DNA of 64,000 bases from Synchiropus splendidus (taxonomy: Eukaryota > Chordata > Actinopteri > Syngnathiformes > Callionymidae). Numbering within the stretch: the first letter of the stretch is position 1; the number at the start of each line of letters is the position of its first letter. The notes under the pieces were generated by a model. It was not told the DNA's origin and made no database searches. It saw only the letters and a program-made list of their open reading frames with translations. Below are positions 11,660-24,324 of this stretch, in pieces. The translations under genes were made by a program, and so were the position numbers. The stretch lies in assembly GCF_027744825.2 (NCBI RefSeq), contig NC_071334.1, positions 43,129,437 to 43,193,436 on the forward strand, in the 5' to 3' direction.

Positions 11660-12745
11660 TAGGGATGGTCCATATGGCCAAAAGAATTATCGCAAAGAAT
11701 CATGTTCATTCTATCTCATGTGTTGGACACTACAGTCTCTCTTGAAACTGTTTTATGATGAAACTTAGTAGTGGAGTTTGTCTCTAACATCATGATTTGT
11801 TTATGTTTCAATATAATAGTTAACTAAGTGTAGATATGAGAAATTCCATGTTTCACGTCTCTGGTAGAAGCTGCTGGTGTCTGACAGACTGCTCTGCCAG
11901 CTTTATTTAGGGGTTAAATTGAGCCATCTCTCTGCTGTATCTCATGTCTCTGAACAGTTGACTTGAACTATGGACCAGTCTGGACACATTTCCTAGATGC
12001 TACTGAAGAAATATTAGAAATCATGTGCATAAATGGTCATTTAGTCATATTCTATTCTCCAAATCATGATACAAACTATCAGTCCTTTGTCTTGTGTGAT
12101 GAAACACCTTTTCACAATTCTCTCTCCTACAATGGTTGTTTTCCATTGCCTTATTGAAGATTTCACTAATACTTTGACCGCTTTAGAATTTGTTGATGGT
12201 CCCTAACTGATGCTGGGTCGTAGCATTAGCGTTGCCTGTGAGAGTGTGTCTGCGATCAGTGAAACCTAATGGGGACGCGGAAGAGGACGCCGCCGCCAAT
12301 ACCGGAGCGGAGCTCCATCCAATATCCAACTATTTTCACCACGGTGTTTCGCTGAGGTGCCAGTGCAGTGGGAGACCTGCATGTGTTGATGTGAACCAAG
12401 GCAGACGACCGCGTCAGAGAACCTATGAGGACCGCTCCATCTAATAAAATAAACACCCCGAGACTCAGAGTCGACCAGTGTCAATATCAAAGGTTCCTTG
12501 GATTAAAAATAAGTTTAAAACTACGATCATGAACCAAAATCCATCGCACTCTCCACAACTGTCACACGCCGGTGTCGGCCGTCAAACGCTGCAGAGCTGG
12601 AGAGAGCGGTGCGCCGTCACGGTCTCATCATGTTCACGCTCGCAGGTCCAAAGCGAGTCAGCCGCGTGTTTATCGTGAGATGCAGAATTGTCATCGTGGA
12701 GATTGTGTTTGGCGGTATATACATCAGCCATATCGACCTCACCTA
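11660..12745 (-). mobile_element. Non-autonomous hAT-like element, family A copy 2, between PPEF2 and NUP54
   Basis: Starts TAGGGATGGTCCATAT and ends CATATCGACCTCACCTA. It is collinear in inverse orientation with copy 1 at 2986-3977. Flanks CAACACAC and CAACAGCG share the first five bases, consistent with a decayed 8-bp target duplication. No intact transposase frame. Confidence 0.75.
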
Positions 12746-12898
12746 CAACAGCGTAATCCCTTCAGCTGTCAATCATCCCTACACGCTCCCAATCCCTGAC
12801 ATGAATCCATTGAACTCAAGTCTGCTTTGGCGAGTGTCTGTAAAACCTTCATGTAAACAACATGATTAAATACCATGAACGACAAAAGACAACACCGA

Positions 12899-12904
12899 TT
12901 TATT
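12899..12904 (-). terminator. Polyadenylation signal (AATAAA) of NUP54
   Basis: TTTATT on the plus strand is AATAAA on the minus strand, 107 bases past the NUP54 stop codon at 13012. This would give a short 3' UTR and leaves the convergent PPEF2 gene clear. Confidence 0.6.
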
Positions 12905-13011
12905 TTGGTGAATTTTAATATTCTATTGATCACATTTAAAAAAGATACAAAGATGTATGTACAATGTTTTAGACTCATAATCATATTGCCAAACGTAGGT
13001 GGTGTGTTCAG

Positions 13012-16000
13012 TCAAGCCAGATTTCCTCCTCTTGTGTGTCCACTGTCGCTCAGTCCGTGCTCAATCAGTTTTATATCTTCCAGGTCGTCCTTGATAACAC
13101 TTATCAGATGACTTAACCCGTCCTGCTGCTGTTTCAAGTGCTGAAAAAGGAAGACACAAGTCAAGAGTTACTTGTTAAGGTGCTCTCTCTCGCGACTGAT
13201 GAACACAACAGCTCACTTCCATCACTCACTTGTTTGATTTCTCGGAGAAGGTCTGCATCAACACTGTAGCGTTCCTCTGATCTCACTGCTCCAAAGTGGT
13301 TCTGCATGCGGATTTGGGACATCAACTCATTCAACCGGCCCTATGGGAACATAATGTATGGCTGTAATGAAGCAACACATTGCTTGCAGAAATACTGACC
13401 CATGAAAGGGTCCCTGATAATAAATGTTTGTTTTGTGTGTCACACAGATTTTTCTTTTGAACTGTTAACAAAACTCAATAACTTTCTTCTGAAACTATGC
13501 CTAAGTATGCAGTATGAAATGATCATATATCGCCTAAATTGTTGGTTCTGTTGAATTACAATACTAAAAAGGTGTGATCCACTTCAAAACTGATGAATTT
13601 CAGTGCAGAGTTGCAACAAGTGAGAACCGGAAATGTGCCTCTGTGACATCACAAGAGCCAGATTGTGTCGCCAAACCCATAAGAATGCATGTATGTAAAA
13701 AACGCATCAGTATCAGACATTTGTGTTTTCCAGCGAGAGCTGCTGTGTAGGTACTTGCTGTGTTCGTAACGCATGGTTTTCACAATAGTGTGGCGGCGCC
13801 ACCAAGCCTCCAGAAAAATAATCTCGTTTTAAAGATGAGCTCTCACGTGATCAAATGTATTGAAACATGAAGCGGAAACATTGTAACAAATCAATGATTT
13901 GAGCTTCCTGGGGCAGTTTATGCATAAATAATAACCTTGAACTGTGTCGGGGCATTGAGTTCTGACTGAATGGTGTCCAGCTGCACCCTCAGGTGCTCCT
14001 CGTCCACTTGGATGGCATATCCACTTTTCCTCTGGATCTCTTGTTTAATCAACACCTAAGGAAGGACAAAACAGTGTTAGGTAAGACAATGAACACCACA
14101 GGAGAAATCATGAGGTGACAGTGCAGTGCAGCAAGAGCCAAATGTACTTTTCATGTTTTTGAGTCACTGTGGTATCAGGCAGAGTCAGCCACGGCATGTA
14201 AAACTGTCCGTCCTCCACAAAGAATCCTTAATAATAAAATAGATTTTTTTTAAGGACAGAAGTTAATATAATACCCTTAAACTCTTTAAATTAGGGGAAA
14301 CACAAGAAGTTGTAACATGTTAAATAACAACATTCCAACCAAAAAAAGGAAATGTCTTACAACTAGGGAGGGGTGATAACTTATCGTTCACAATATACCA
14401 CCAAAAACAGTCTCCACGATGACAATTCTGCATCTCACGACAAATTCGATAAACACGCGGTTCACTCGCTGCATTGGACCTGCACACGTGAACTGATTTG
14501 GAGAGTAGAATACGACTAATGATCACTTATTCACATGATTTCTAATATTTCCTCAATAGCATCCAGGAAATGTGTCCAGACTGGTCCATAGTTCAAGTCA
14601 ACTGTTCAGAGACATGAGATACAGCAGACAGACGGCTCAATATAACCCCTAAATAAAGCTGGCAGAGCAGCCTGTCAGACACCAGCAGCTTTTTCGTTAT
14701 CGAAATTACATTTATCCTGATAATTTTTTTTGTCGCCCATCCCTACTTACAATATATTTTTCTGGCTTGTGATGACACTGATGATGTCTCTGGTGCAGCA
14801 GGCAAACAAAACAGAGCTTTGGTACTAAAAGCCAGAACATACCTGCAGCACCCTGTGAGACAGATCCATCAGCTTCCTCTTGTACTGTGCAATTTTGGCC
14901 ACAGTGGTCGCCTGGTTCTTCTGGAGCTCACTTATGTCATTGGAGACAATCTGTAGAGTTGAGTTGAGTTGATAATAATCGTCAATACAACTGTATTTGA
15001 AGTAAATATCATAGACCATACATAGATAGATACGATTTTTCAGCTTGCACAATTCTTGCAGAAGCATAACAAATCAAACAAACAAAACCTCTGTATTCCT
15101 GCATCCTTCAATGTAAAATATTACTGTCTATCTTTGTCTAACCCAGGTAGTCGGGTTGCTTGAGGCAAGTGTCTGATCACATTTTAAGTGAAACACTTCT
15201 CACATCTACACGTGTCTGTTGCTGTTTGGTCATCTGCTCCTGGATCTGTAGTCTGCGGAGTAGCTCCTTGAATCCCACCATAGGAACTGGAATTAACCTG
15301 AAATTAAATAGGAAAAAAACAGGATATGAAACCTCAGCTACACCATTAATGCACTTATGAAGCTCAGATTGTTTATCTTTATGGAACCACTTCAAATTGG
15401 GATGCATATATTTGCCATTAATGAACAATTTAATTGCTTATTTAGTATTAATAATAAGTAATTCTGTTGTTGTTTAGAGTGAACTTTCAGTGACTACAAC
15501 CAGGGTAAAATATACTCAGACTTGACAAGATGCTGTTCAGTACTCAACTTATATCTATCTATAACATCAGACCTGTCCAGGGTGCACTACTGCCCCTCTC
15601 CTAACACTCCAGGTAACACTGAACAGGACTAAGCACTGGTTGACTGACAATGTACCTATCAGTTACCTATCAGTAACAATCTGTTTCAACTTATTACACC
15701 ATTCACGATGAGAGCTCCAGATTTCATTCAGTCGGATGCATCAACTCTGTTAAGTGAGCTGGAAGCACTAACAGCAAAGAGCTGATGCTGGACGTTACTG
15801 GTATACCAGAGTTTCCTTCACTTACAAAGTAGCGTAGCACATCGCCATGGCTTAAACAAGAGGCGCCACGTCATGAGACAAAATGATCCCTTTTTAAAGA
15901 TGAGCGCTCACATGATCAAACTTACTACTACTATCGAAACAAACAGAACATGACAGTTTTCACTGTGTTATTCGCGGAAAAATCCCGAAAAGAAACACCA

Positions 16001-18682
16001 TAATGACTGAAGTCTGTTGAACGCTGAACTCAAGACGCCTCTCTGTTGAGCCTGTTCCTGAACTTACTTGTGAATGTGTGCAATACAGAGAGAGGACGCC
16101 ATGACCCGTCGATGCATTAGGCCGCCAGTGACCAGTTTAATGGTCGACTACTGCTGTCTAATAGGGTCATGGCAGGCTGGGGTCCATCAGAAGTGGCAGT
16201 GGGTGGTAGAGAAAAGGCAGCACAAGGCGAACACACAAACTCCAAAAATCCCGAGAACATTACATTAAGGTTGCAGCACTGACATCTCACACACTGTGAA
16301 GCACTACTTGGAAGTTACTACTCAGAAATTAGTCAAGTAAATTGAGCGTGTCTCAGAAAAGAGTGCATGTTTTCGTTCATGTTTGAGGCATGTAAACTCA
16401 CTTTTCTGGATCTGGGTTGTCCACCTTGGCCTGCTCCCAAATAATTGGATCCACTCCTGCAGGGATCAAACAACAGTTCAGATGGAAACAAGATCCTTTC
16501 AACTGTGAGTGGTACTACTGAGGCTTACCAGCAGGGGGGGTTTGCAGCAGTTGCTTGAGTTGCGTAGGAGAGAGTTCAGTGCGAGTGACAGACATGGTCA
16601 CCCCGAGCTGAGTCAGTTGCACTTTCACGTTTGCTTGCTCCAGGTAAGTGAAGAGTGTGGAGGCAGGGATCCTCTTGGATGTGCCATTAGGCGAACGCTC
16701 CACCACATATATGATCACCTCTGTCCTGATGGAAAATGGAAGTATGCTTATTTCTAACCCCAAAACTTTCCAAAGGCAGCAGTGTGGTTTCCTACATTAC
16801 TGGAGAGCAAAAAGCATTTCAATCTAAGAATATTCAATAATCATGAGGGAACTATGTGCATTACCTTCACTGGCTATAAAGTCAGGGGAACTTACTGGTC
16901 ACTTGGACGAGCACGTACGCCGTCTACGTTGACACTGAGCATCTGGTTGCTTCCCAAAATCTTATGCAGTGACTCCACCAATTGTTGCTGCTGCGATCGA
17001 ACATCAGCTTCTTTTTTATTGAGAACCAGAACAACCAAACCATCTTCATCCTTGCTCACTGGGACACAGCTGTAGCCCACTGCCTGTAATGACAATTAAC
17101 ATAAGCAAACCAAAGACCAACAATGCAGATGCGGTGCGTCACTACCTTGAACCTGCAGAAAGGGTTCTCCAGAGTGAAGTCCACAGGTGGATTGTTGTTG
17201 CTGTAGAAGCCCTTTCCAGTGCCCCAGTAAGCCTGCAACTGGTTCCATTTAGCCAGGATGGTATCGCGTTCATCTCCCAAAAGAACAGGTGCCGACAGAG
17301 CGGTGACCTGCTGGTAGAGTTGGGTGGACAGTCCCTGCTGCTGGGCCTGCTGGCCTAGGACACTTCCTAGTCAGGTAACAGAGATTATACATATGCTTAA
17401 ACAATTCTGGATCCATAATGGTGTCATTGCCATCAGTTGTTATATCACATCCTGCATGGCTGGACACCAAAAATGTCTTTTTTTGAGTAAACATATTTTT
17501 ACAACTGCTTACAATAGTCGACTTACCCTGCTGCTGCTGTGCTGGCTGGATGCCAAACCCTCCAAAGCAGCTGAGGTTTGTGGTTCCTAATCCAGTCCCA
17601 AATCCTGAAGTGCCAGTGGCTGTTCCAGCACCAAGGCCAGATGAGAACCCAAACCCTTTGTTCTGGGTGCTGCCAAAGAGTCCCCCTAAAAGACACAGAA
17701 ACTATGTCATCTAGAACAGTGATTCTTAACTGTTGGACCGGAGCCCATGGTTGGGCCATCAGCACCAAGAGGGCCGCTAAACGTTTTTTTTGTTTTACAC
17801 CTCTGGGCTGTGAGGGCCAAGAGACGCTCAGTTTTAATACATGAGCCACGTATGGTGGCAGTAGTGTGCCACTGAATTGACTTGATAGCTGCAAATCTGT
17901 GATAGTTAACAACTATGGAGGAGTTCTTCAAAAGAAAAAAATATAAAAAACAAACAGTAAAAACTGTTCATGAAAGCAACTGTTGAAGCAATTTTGAAAA
18001 TTAGAACATTTTATGGTGATACTTTCATTTACTCTATACTTATATCGTTGTATTTGGAGTTCAAATAAAATATTATTTTATTTTATGATATTTAGACATC
18101 GTTTTATTATATTTTTTTATTCAGAATTTTATTCAGTTTATCCAATTTTCTCAACAGTTTGCATCAAGTGTATTTTTTTCTTTAGTAAATTTAATGAGCA
18201 TGACTTGCACCTGGTTCTGCAGCTGGTTGGACTTTTCAATGGCAAATAAATATCTTTGCAATAATCACATGGTTTCATGTTATTTCACAAGGTTTTGATT
18301 TGTTTACGTATTAATAGATTAAATATGGCTATTGATCACAAATGAAATCAAGTAATGATTCAGTTGTACTGAATGGGCCCCAGGCCCATGTGTTCTGGGA
18401 AAGGTGGGCCCTGAGATCAAAAAGGTGAAGAAGCCCTGATCTAGAAGTCATGTGCTGTAAATAAAGTGTTCACGTTTGAAGAACAGCTTTTGGATAGTGA
18501 CATCTAGTGGTGACTTCTAGATATGGACCATTTTATATAAAAGACATCTTAGAGGGGACAATTCTGGTTGTGAAGGAAAAAGTAATTGGATGGAATAGCT
18601 CACATACACCTTATTAGAATATAGGGGCTGGTTAGTATGGCCTTTTTTTTGTTTACATTAGCGTTCTTTGCTGGATATATAA

Positions 18683-18762
<80 letters not shown>

Positions 18763-21700
18763 ATTTTTTTTTTTTTTTTTTTTTTTGGAAAAATATTTAC
18801 CCTTTATTAAATGAACTGATTTAATAAACTGTCAAATCGAAGATGTTGTTTGGGTTATTCACCAGCATAAGACTTGTTTTTGGCACAAACCAGTGAAACA
18901 TACAGTAGACCTGTCACGATAACACATTTTGCTGGTTGATTAATTGTCCCACAAATCATTGCGATTCATAAATTGGTTGACAATATTTTTAGACGAAATG
19001 AATGTAAAAAAAAATAACAAAAGCACACTCTTTGAATGTAATTCTTTCATTTCAGTATTCTTTACCATTGTTAACAAAATGTTTTTTCAAATAACATATC
19101 TTAAAAAAATTATAACAATTAAATAAAAACATAAAAAATGGATTCATAGTCTTTGTTAACAAACCTCAACTTAGTAAAACTGCCTGGTGGGTGCGTGTGC
19201 GATGTGTGCCTTTGTTGTCACCACTTTAAAACAAAGTCAACACACTACGATAACTCATGGGCTCACATTGCTCACTATATTCTACAGTACAAGTCAAAAT
19301 GAATATATTATTAAGTCAAAATATTCAAACACGGTGGCTGTGGCCTTTTGTATTGTATTTCTTTCTTCCCTTTTTCTACATCATTGTCACGTGTTTGTAG
19401 TTAAGTCCACATGAACAATTGCTCGCACTCAGGCTGTGACAGTGGTGTGTAAACCTAGTGTCTTTTAATACACTGTACTATACTCCGGCATTTCCAGAGT
19501 GAAATGTGAAATCACATCTTATTAAATCAAACAATGAACCACAGAATAATCATTAAATCCCTGCCACTGGTGCCTGCTGTATGTGAAAAATAAACAATGT
19601 CCAAATGCGGGTAAAAACATTTAATTTAAGCTGAGTTTTGGCCAGAGCACTGGGAACCTCCCACCAACCTGTGGTGTTGGACGGAGTGGCGAAGCTAAAA
19701 GTGGAGCCTGCAGCTGCAGCAGTTGTTGTAGTCGTCCCAAAACCACCAAAGGTTCCTAAGAAACACAAGATGAAAGATGCGTGAGCACAATGTGAGGTTT
19801 GGAACATTCGAAATAAAAAGTATGACGATGAAACAGTGGCACCGGCACAATATCAAGATGGAGAGTTGGTGATGAAAAAACATTCAACTACATGCTCATG
19901 TCAACAGGCATTCAACCACAAAATGAACTTTCCAGTGATACATTAACAATCAAACTATTGTGTTAAACTTTCCATTTGGTAGTGGTCTGATTGTCTGTGG
20001 TTTATTCAGATCTGTTTAACTTAGGATCAGTAGTCATTGCACAATTAAGCATTACGGCAGCAATAAATAAGAAATAAGAAAGTGAAGGGGAAAGACAGAA
20101 ACCCTCATTTTGATTCACCACTTTTCCACCACCCGCCACCAAGTTCTTTGGATTTCAAAACAACAGCATCAAGTCAACTTTGCAGGAATCATGAAACAGA
20201 AAACGTAGAAGCAGAACTGACTCTTTCATGCCAATAACAAAGGCGAATGGTGTTTCTCAAGCCAATGGCACTACAGCACATCAGTGTGAAATGGATGAAA
20301 TGGTGCGTTTACAGGACACAGAAGGAACTGAACAATCAGGAACATCATCTACCTGTGCTAGCCAGACTATTGCCAAAATTGAAAACATTGCCAGTGGTGG
20401 CTGCTGTGCCAAAGCACCCCATGTTAAAGCTGACGGCTGCCGGGTTGTTGGCATTTAAACCAAACCCCCCAAAACTAAACCCACCAGCCGTGGAGTTTCC
20501 AGCTCCCAGCCCCCCAAATCCTGCAGCCAGCAGAGGCAGGCGAGAAAGAGAAAATGAGATGAGGTTAAACCACAGGAGCAATTCATAACGAGGACAGATC
20601 TGGGATTATATCTCAATATACAGCGGTGGACCAAGTTCCATACCGGTGTTGGTGGAGCCAAAGCTAAATCCAGTGGCTGGTGTCGCTGCAGTAGTGGTGG
20701 CCGTCCCAAAACTAGGCGCAGTGAGAGCTGCAAAGACGAGACAAGCTTGTTTATGCTTTTCCAAGCATTTCCTGATGCTGATGTAATCTAAAAAAACTTT
20801 CCAAGATTACCATAGAGACATGGATAAAATAAAGGACACTTGGGTATAACTCATGACAACTATAAATTAAGAAAAATACTTAACTGCAAATACAGTCTCA
20901 TGGTGAGTGACAGTAACAAAGTCAATATTTCTGTCCACAGACAAACATAACAATAAGTCATTGGAATTGTATTAATCATTAGGAAGTACTGTACTGTTTT
21001 TTCTTTACATTTTTGTATTGGCCAAGTGGAGACTAAAAGTCACTAATGTTTCATTACTAAAAAAGCATCAATTCATTCCATGCAATCAGTCAATTCAATT
21101 AGTTGTTATAACTATTTTCCCAGGAAAATCCATCCGTGATAACAGCAGTAGTGTGTATGTCATGGATTACGGTGCAGCTGCACAGACCTTAAACTGTAAC
21201 ATCTCCTTCATGTTTTATTTTTCCGTCCTGTAACATAATTTCCAGTATTACAAGTTCTGCTCCACGGTGGCCACTAGGGGGGAAGGGTGAGCTTTTTAGG
21301 ATGGAACTCGAGTGTACATATTTGAGTGGTGAAGAGCAAGCTTGGCATTTCTGGAAAACTTTCAGGGATAGCGCGGTCTGAAACCGGCGTGTTCATTTCC
21401 AGAGAAACAGCTGTCAAGTTAGTGTTTATGTTAATCTCTGTTAAATTCAGCAGCATCACACAAGCTAATTGACAACAATTGTTATTATTTAAGAACATTA
21501 TCCTCGTTGTCCCCCACTAAAAGATGAAGAGTCACAAAAGATTAGCCATGACTAACTTCCGAAGCCAGAAGAGGCGGTGGTGGTGGTGGCTGCAGTGCCA
21601 AATCCAAACGCTGTAGATGCGGTCGTCTTGGCACCAAAGGAACCGAACGAAAATCCAGGTGCGCCTGTTAATAGACACATTTCTGAATGAAAATGCCGAT

Positions 21701-21922
21701 TTAAAATCAACCATGTTAGAAAACCGATTGGTCGTAGCCTCGAAGTCACATGGGGATGAAGGAAAATACGCGTTAGCTTCTCTCGCGTAAGTATTTCACG
21801 GCAACATCGAAACCGGCGTAAAACCAATAACTAAACTCATCAGAACAGTAAAGAATGTCAATAAAATATGAATTACTTGATGCGGTGTTGGTCGCCGCAG
21901 CACCGCCAAAACTGAACGCCAT
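13012..21922 (-). CDS. nup54: NUP54, FG nucleoporin of the central nuclear pore channel
   Basis: Fifteen coding exons in transcript order: 21922-21877, 21664-21557, 20727-20644, 20520-20353, 19755-19669, 17685-17527, 17366-17146, 17083-16896, 16725-16529, 16456-16402, 15297-15204, 14950-14843, 14055-13936, 13340-13230, 13140-13012. They join in frame to 624 residues (human about 507). The N-terminus starts MAFSFGGAAATN and residues 1 to about 217 are Gly/Thr/Phe-rich with repeated FG and GF dipeptides. The conserved core begins about residue 245 (LLGDERDTILAKWNQLQAYW), followed by the alpha/beta region and C-terminal coiled coils (SELQKNQATTVAKIAQYKRK; GRLNELMSQIRMQNHFGAV). Nup54 forms the Nup62-Nup58-Nup54 channel complex and gates transport. 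Exons 2-6 all begin and end in phase 1, and the extra length over human lies there. It is tandem with SCARB2, as in human. Confidence 0.95.
14364..14745 (+). mobile_element. Non-autonomous hAT-like element, family A copy 3, NUP54 intron 12
   Basis: Internally deleted relative to copies 1 and 2. Termini TAGGGAGGGGTGATAA and TAGGGATGGGCGACAA (complement of the right end) are a typical hAT inverted repeat. Flanks CTTACAAC (14356-14363) and CTTACAAT (14746-14753) are an 8-bp target duplication with one mismatch. This copy fixes the ends of the family. Confidence 0.85.
17717..18438 (+). mobile_element. Non-autonomous hAT element, family D copy 1, NUP54 intron 5
   Basis: Termini CAGTGATTCTTAACTG and CAGGGCTTCTTCACCT (complement of the right end). 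A perfect 8-bp target duplication ATCTAGAA lies at 17709-17716 and 18439-18446. At 722 bp, AT-rich inside and GC-rich near the ends, it has no transposase frame. Relatives occur near 30.5 kb and 50.4 kb. Confidence 0.9.
18691..18786. repeat. (AT)n microsatellite followed by a T-run
   Basis: AT dinucleotides to about 18758, then TTATTA and about 22 T. It lies in NUP54 intron 5. Confidence 0.95.
18907..19140. repeat. AT-rich repeat starting CCTGTCACGATAACA, NUP54 intron 5
   Basis: The start (CCTGTCACGATAACACAT) and the following motif AATTGTCCCACAAATCATTG resemble a repeat seen widely in fish genomes. I could not define a right end or a target duplication, and no second copy is in the window. 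Confidence 0.3.
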
Positions 21923-21934
21923 GTTGACGGCCGA

Positions 21935-21941
21935 TGACGTC
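21935..21941 (-). promoter_or_regulatory. CRE-like site (GACGTCA) just upstream of NUP54 ATG
   Basis: TGACGTC on the plus strand, 13 bases upstream of the NUP54 start codon, is a near-complete cAMP-response-element core. A CCAAT pentamer lies at 21977-21981. Use as a promoter is inferred from position only. Confidence 0.35.
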
Positions 21942-22327
21942 TTCTTCTTCTGTTTTTGCTGTTGGACAATATTCAACCAATCGGTCCACCACCACCACCC
22001 TCAGGAATAAAGTGGTAATGCACAAGTCGATGGGGCGATGCTCAACGATGAACAGGATGATAAACCGAACGTAATATGAATGGGATAGTTTGGCAAAAGT
22101 GTTTATACATTGCACTTTACATTGCATGTGTAATGACATTTGGATGTTTTTGAATCCAAAGTTTTTTTTTTTTTTAACTCTGATATGTCTTGCACATTGT
22201 GACAAAAATTAACATTTCTGCAACGTGATGTTTTCAATTATCACTTTACAGTGAAGTACGGACCTCCTCCAATGTATAATTTGTTACGATTAATGAAAGA
22301 AGATACATTGTATAGGGTTTTTTTTAT

Positions 22328-22954
22328 TAGGGGTGGGATTCGATTAAAAAATAATCTAGTTAATTAGAGAATTTGTGATTAATTAACGTCAGTTAATCAC
22401 AGTTTAATGCTATAAGAATATTTGCCCCAAGATTCAATCTGAATGAATTTGGTATATGAGTGAATCAAATGATGGACCCGTACATACATTTAAACAACAA
22501 AATATTGTTTATTTTGCATCAGTTTGACAATAGCACAATAAATCACGATGGTGTCTATATTCAAGTTTTTATATCACCTTATTTAAACTGAAGCTCTTCT
22601 AAAGTCTTGAAAATATTTGTGTAAGAATTTCAATGTTATAAGAATTTCAAATACATTCAGAGTAGTGGAAACCCTGGCCATTGTGTAGTGAAAAACCTCC
22701 CTGAACCAAAGCAAACAGATGCTTTTGTTCGCTTTGGTTCAGGGATTCCTCCATGTTTGTTGTTGTTGTTATCATCCTAGCTGCCACGTGTCTTGTGCAT
22801 CAGTGTGATCAGTGGACCAGGAACTCCTGCACTGACAAAGGTTCCCTGTTGTCTGGAGAGCAGACTGTTCAATTAAATTAAATTAAATTAAGTTGTAACC
22901 GTAATAATGTTGTAATGAATTAATCATAATTAACTTGTTAAAGTGCCACCACTA
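22328..22954 (-). mobile_element. hAT-like non-autonomous element with internal hairpin, family B
   Basis: The left end TAGGGGTGGGATTCGATT and right end CTAGTGGTGGCACTTTAA (complement) form an imperfect inverted repeat. It contains the GAACCAAAGC hairpin shared with 1163-1621. It sits in poly-T context, so a target duplication cannot be judged. No coding frame. It lies between NUP54 and SCARB2. Confidence 0.7.
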
Positions 22955-24324
22955 GTTTTTTTTTATTTTTTTTATTTTAAACCCCTGCTGTCCACTTGTA
23001 ATGAAGAGGGCAGAACGCAATGTAACTGATGAATGAATGACGAATGATAAATAAATAAATAACACATTTATTGAAACAATGTCTTTATTTCCATGTACAC
23101 AGTAAAAACAGCATTAACATTAACACTTCCAAGCTGTAGGAGGCACAGTTGTTAAAGCAATGCCATAAGTCGAATCATCAGTCACAGTATGGCACAATGA
23201 AGTGCTATGCATAGCCCTTACTGGATGTTTTATGTTTTGGTTTTCCAACAACGTAATAAAATGACTCATGGCCACAACATTAGTGGCATATAACACTGTT
23301 GTTTTTTTTTCTTTAACTATTTTACCATTGTGATTATTATTATAACTATTTATGCACCAGGAATTGAGATTTTCTAGTACAACATTGTAAAATCAAGGAA
23401 ACTAATAATCAAAAATATTTATTGTACACATGAAATGAATTATACCACGCTCTTTGCTACAGCTAAGCAAAATGTCAGAAAAGTTGGACTCATCCTTAAC
23501 AAATGATAGCTACACTAAACTGCAGGTTGGACAGAAAGGTACATTTGGATTATGCATTTGTCATGGCACAACAGACGAACATCCTTGCTCATCAAATGGC
23601 TCAGTAACTTCAACAACTATCGTTTTTGAGTTAAGGGGAAAACGTCATAAAAACCATTCAGGTTTCAGTCAGCACCAACACTACTAACAATGCAACAGAC
23701 TTCATGCAAATTGACATGGTGAAGTGTCATTCTTCATTTTACCATTCTACAGCAAACATTACACAAATGAATTAGTAGTTTTCACAATAATAAGGTATTC
23801 TAAAAACCCAGCGCTTCTAAAGTTCCCCAGGTTTAAACGCCAAGGAGAACAATGGCCTATGCGGCAGCTTAACACACACAACACAAACTAGAGTCACACA
23901 GTTTTCCAGACATCTTGTGCACATTTGCTACCCTCAAAACAGTGCATGGAACAAGAATAATGACGCTGACAGTATTCAGCTTTGAAATGAGAATGACTCA
24001 TTATAATACTGAAAGAAAGCTTGAGGTGCTCTGTATAGAAATGGCTCTACTGTATTCTCGATAAACGATAACGATTCACAGCCCCACCCACGACTAACCT
24101 CCTCCCAATGTGCTGTAGAAACCAGCTGCTAACAACCAAAGAATGAGAGATTTAATATAATCCACTATGAATTTAAATGAGATACTCCTGTAATGTCTTC
24201 ACAACTGTATTATAATTTGTTTTAGGACGTTTTTAACCCTCTCCACCCCTCAAAAAAATGAGAACACATCAAATTTTTGGTCTAAAAAGTGATTCCCATT
24301 TTTTTTCTCTTTTGCTTTTCACTC
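22955..24324. other. SCARB2 3' UTR and 3' flank
   Basis: No coding exon. TTTATT at 23084-23089 and 23067-23072 gives AATAAA on the minus strand, the first such pair about 1.25 kb past the SCARB2 stop, so much of this stretch may be 3' UTR. An (AAAT)n-like tract lies at about 23048-23062. Confidence 0.4.
23084..23089 (-). terminator. Candidate polyadenylation signal of SCARB2
   Basis: AATAAA on the minus strand, with a second copy 17 bases further at 23067-23072. Chosen by position only. Confidence 0.3.

Noticed and set aside
20228..20588. Plus-strand open frames over NUP54 exon 4
   Set aside because: They are antisense shadows of the FG-repeat exon.
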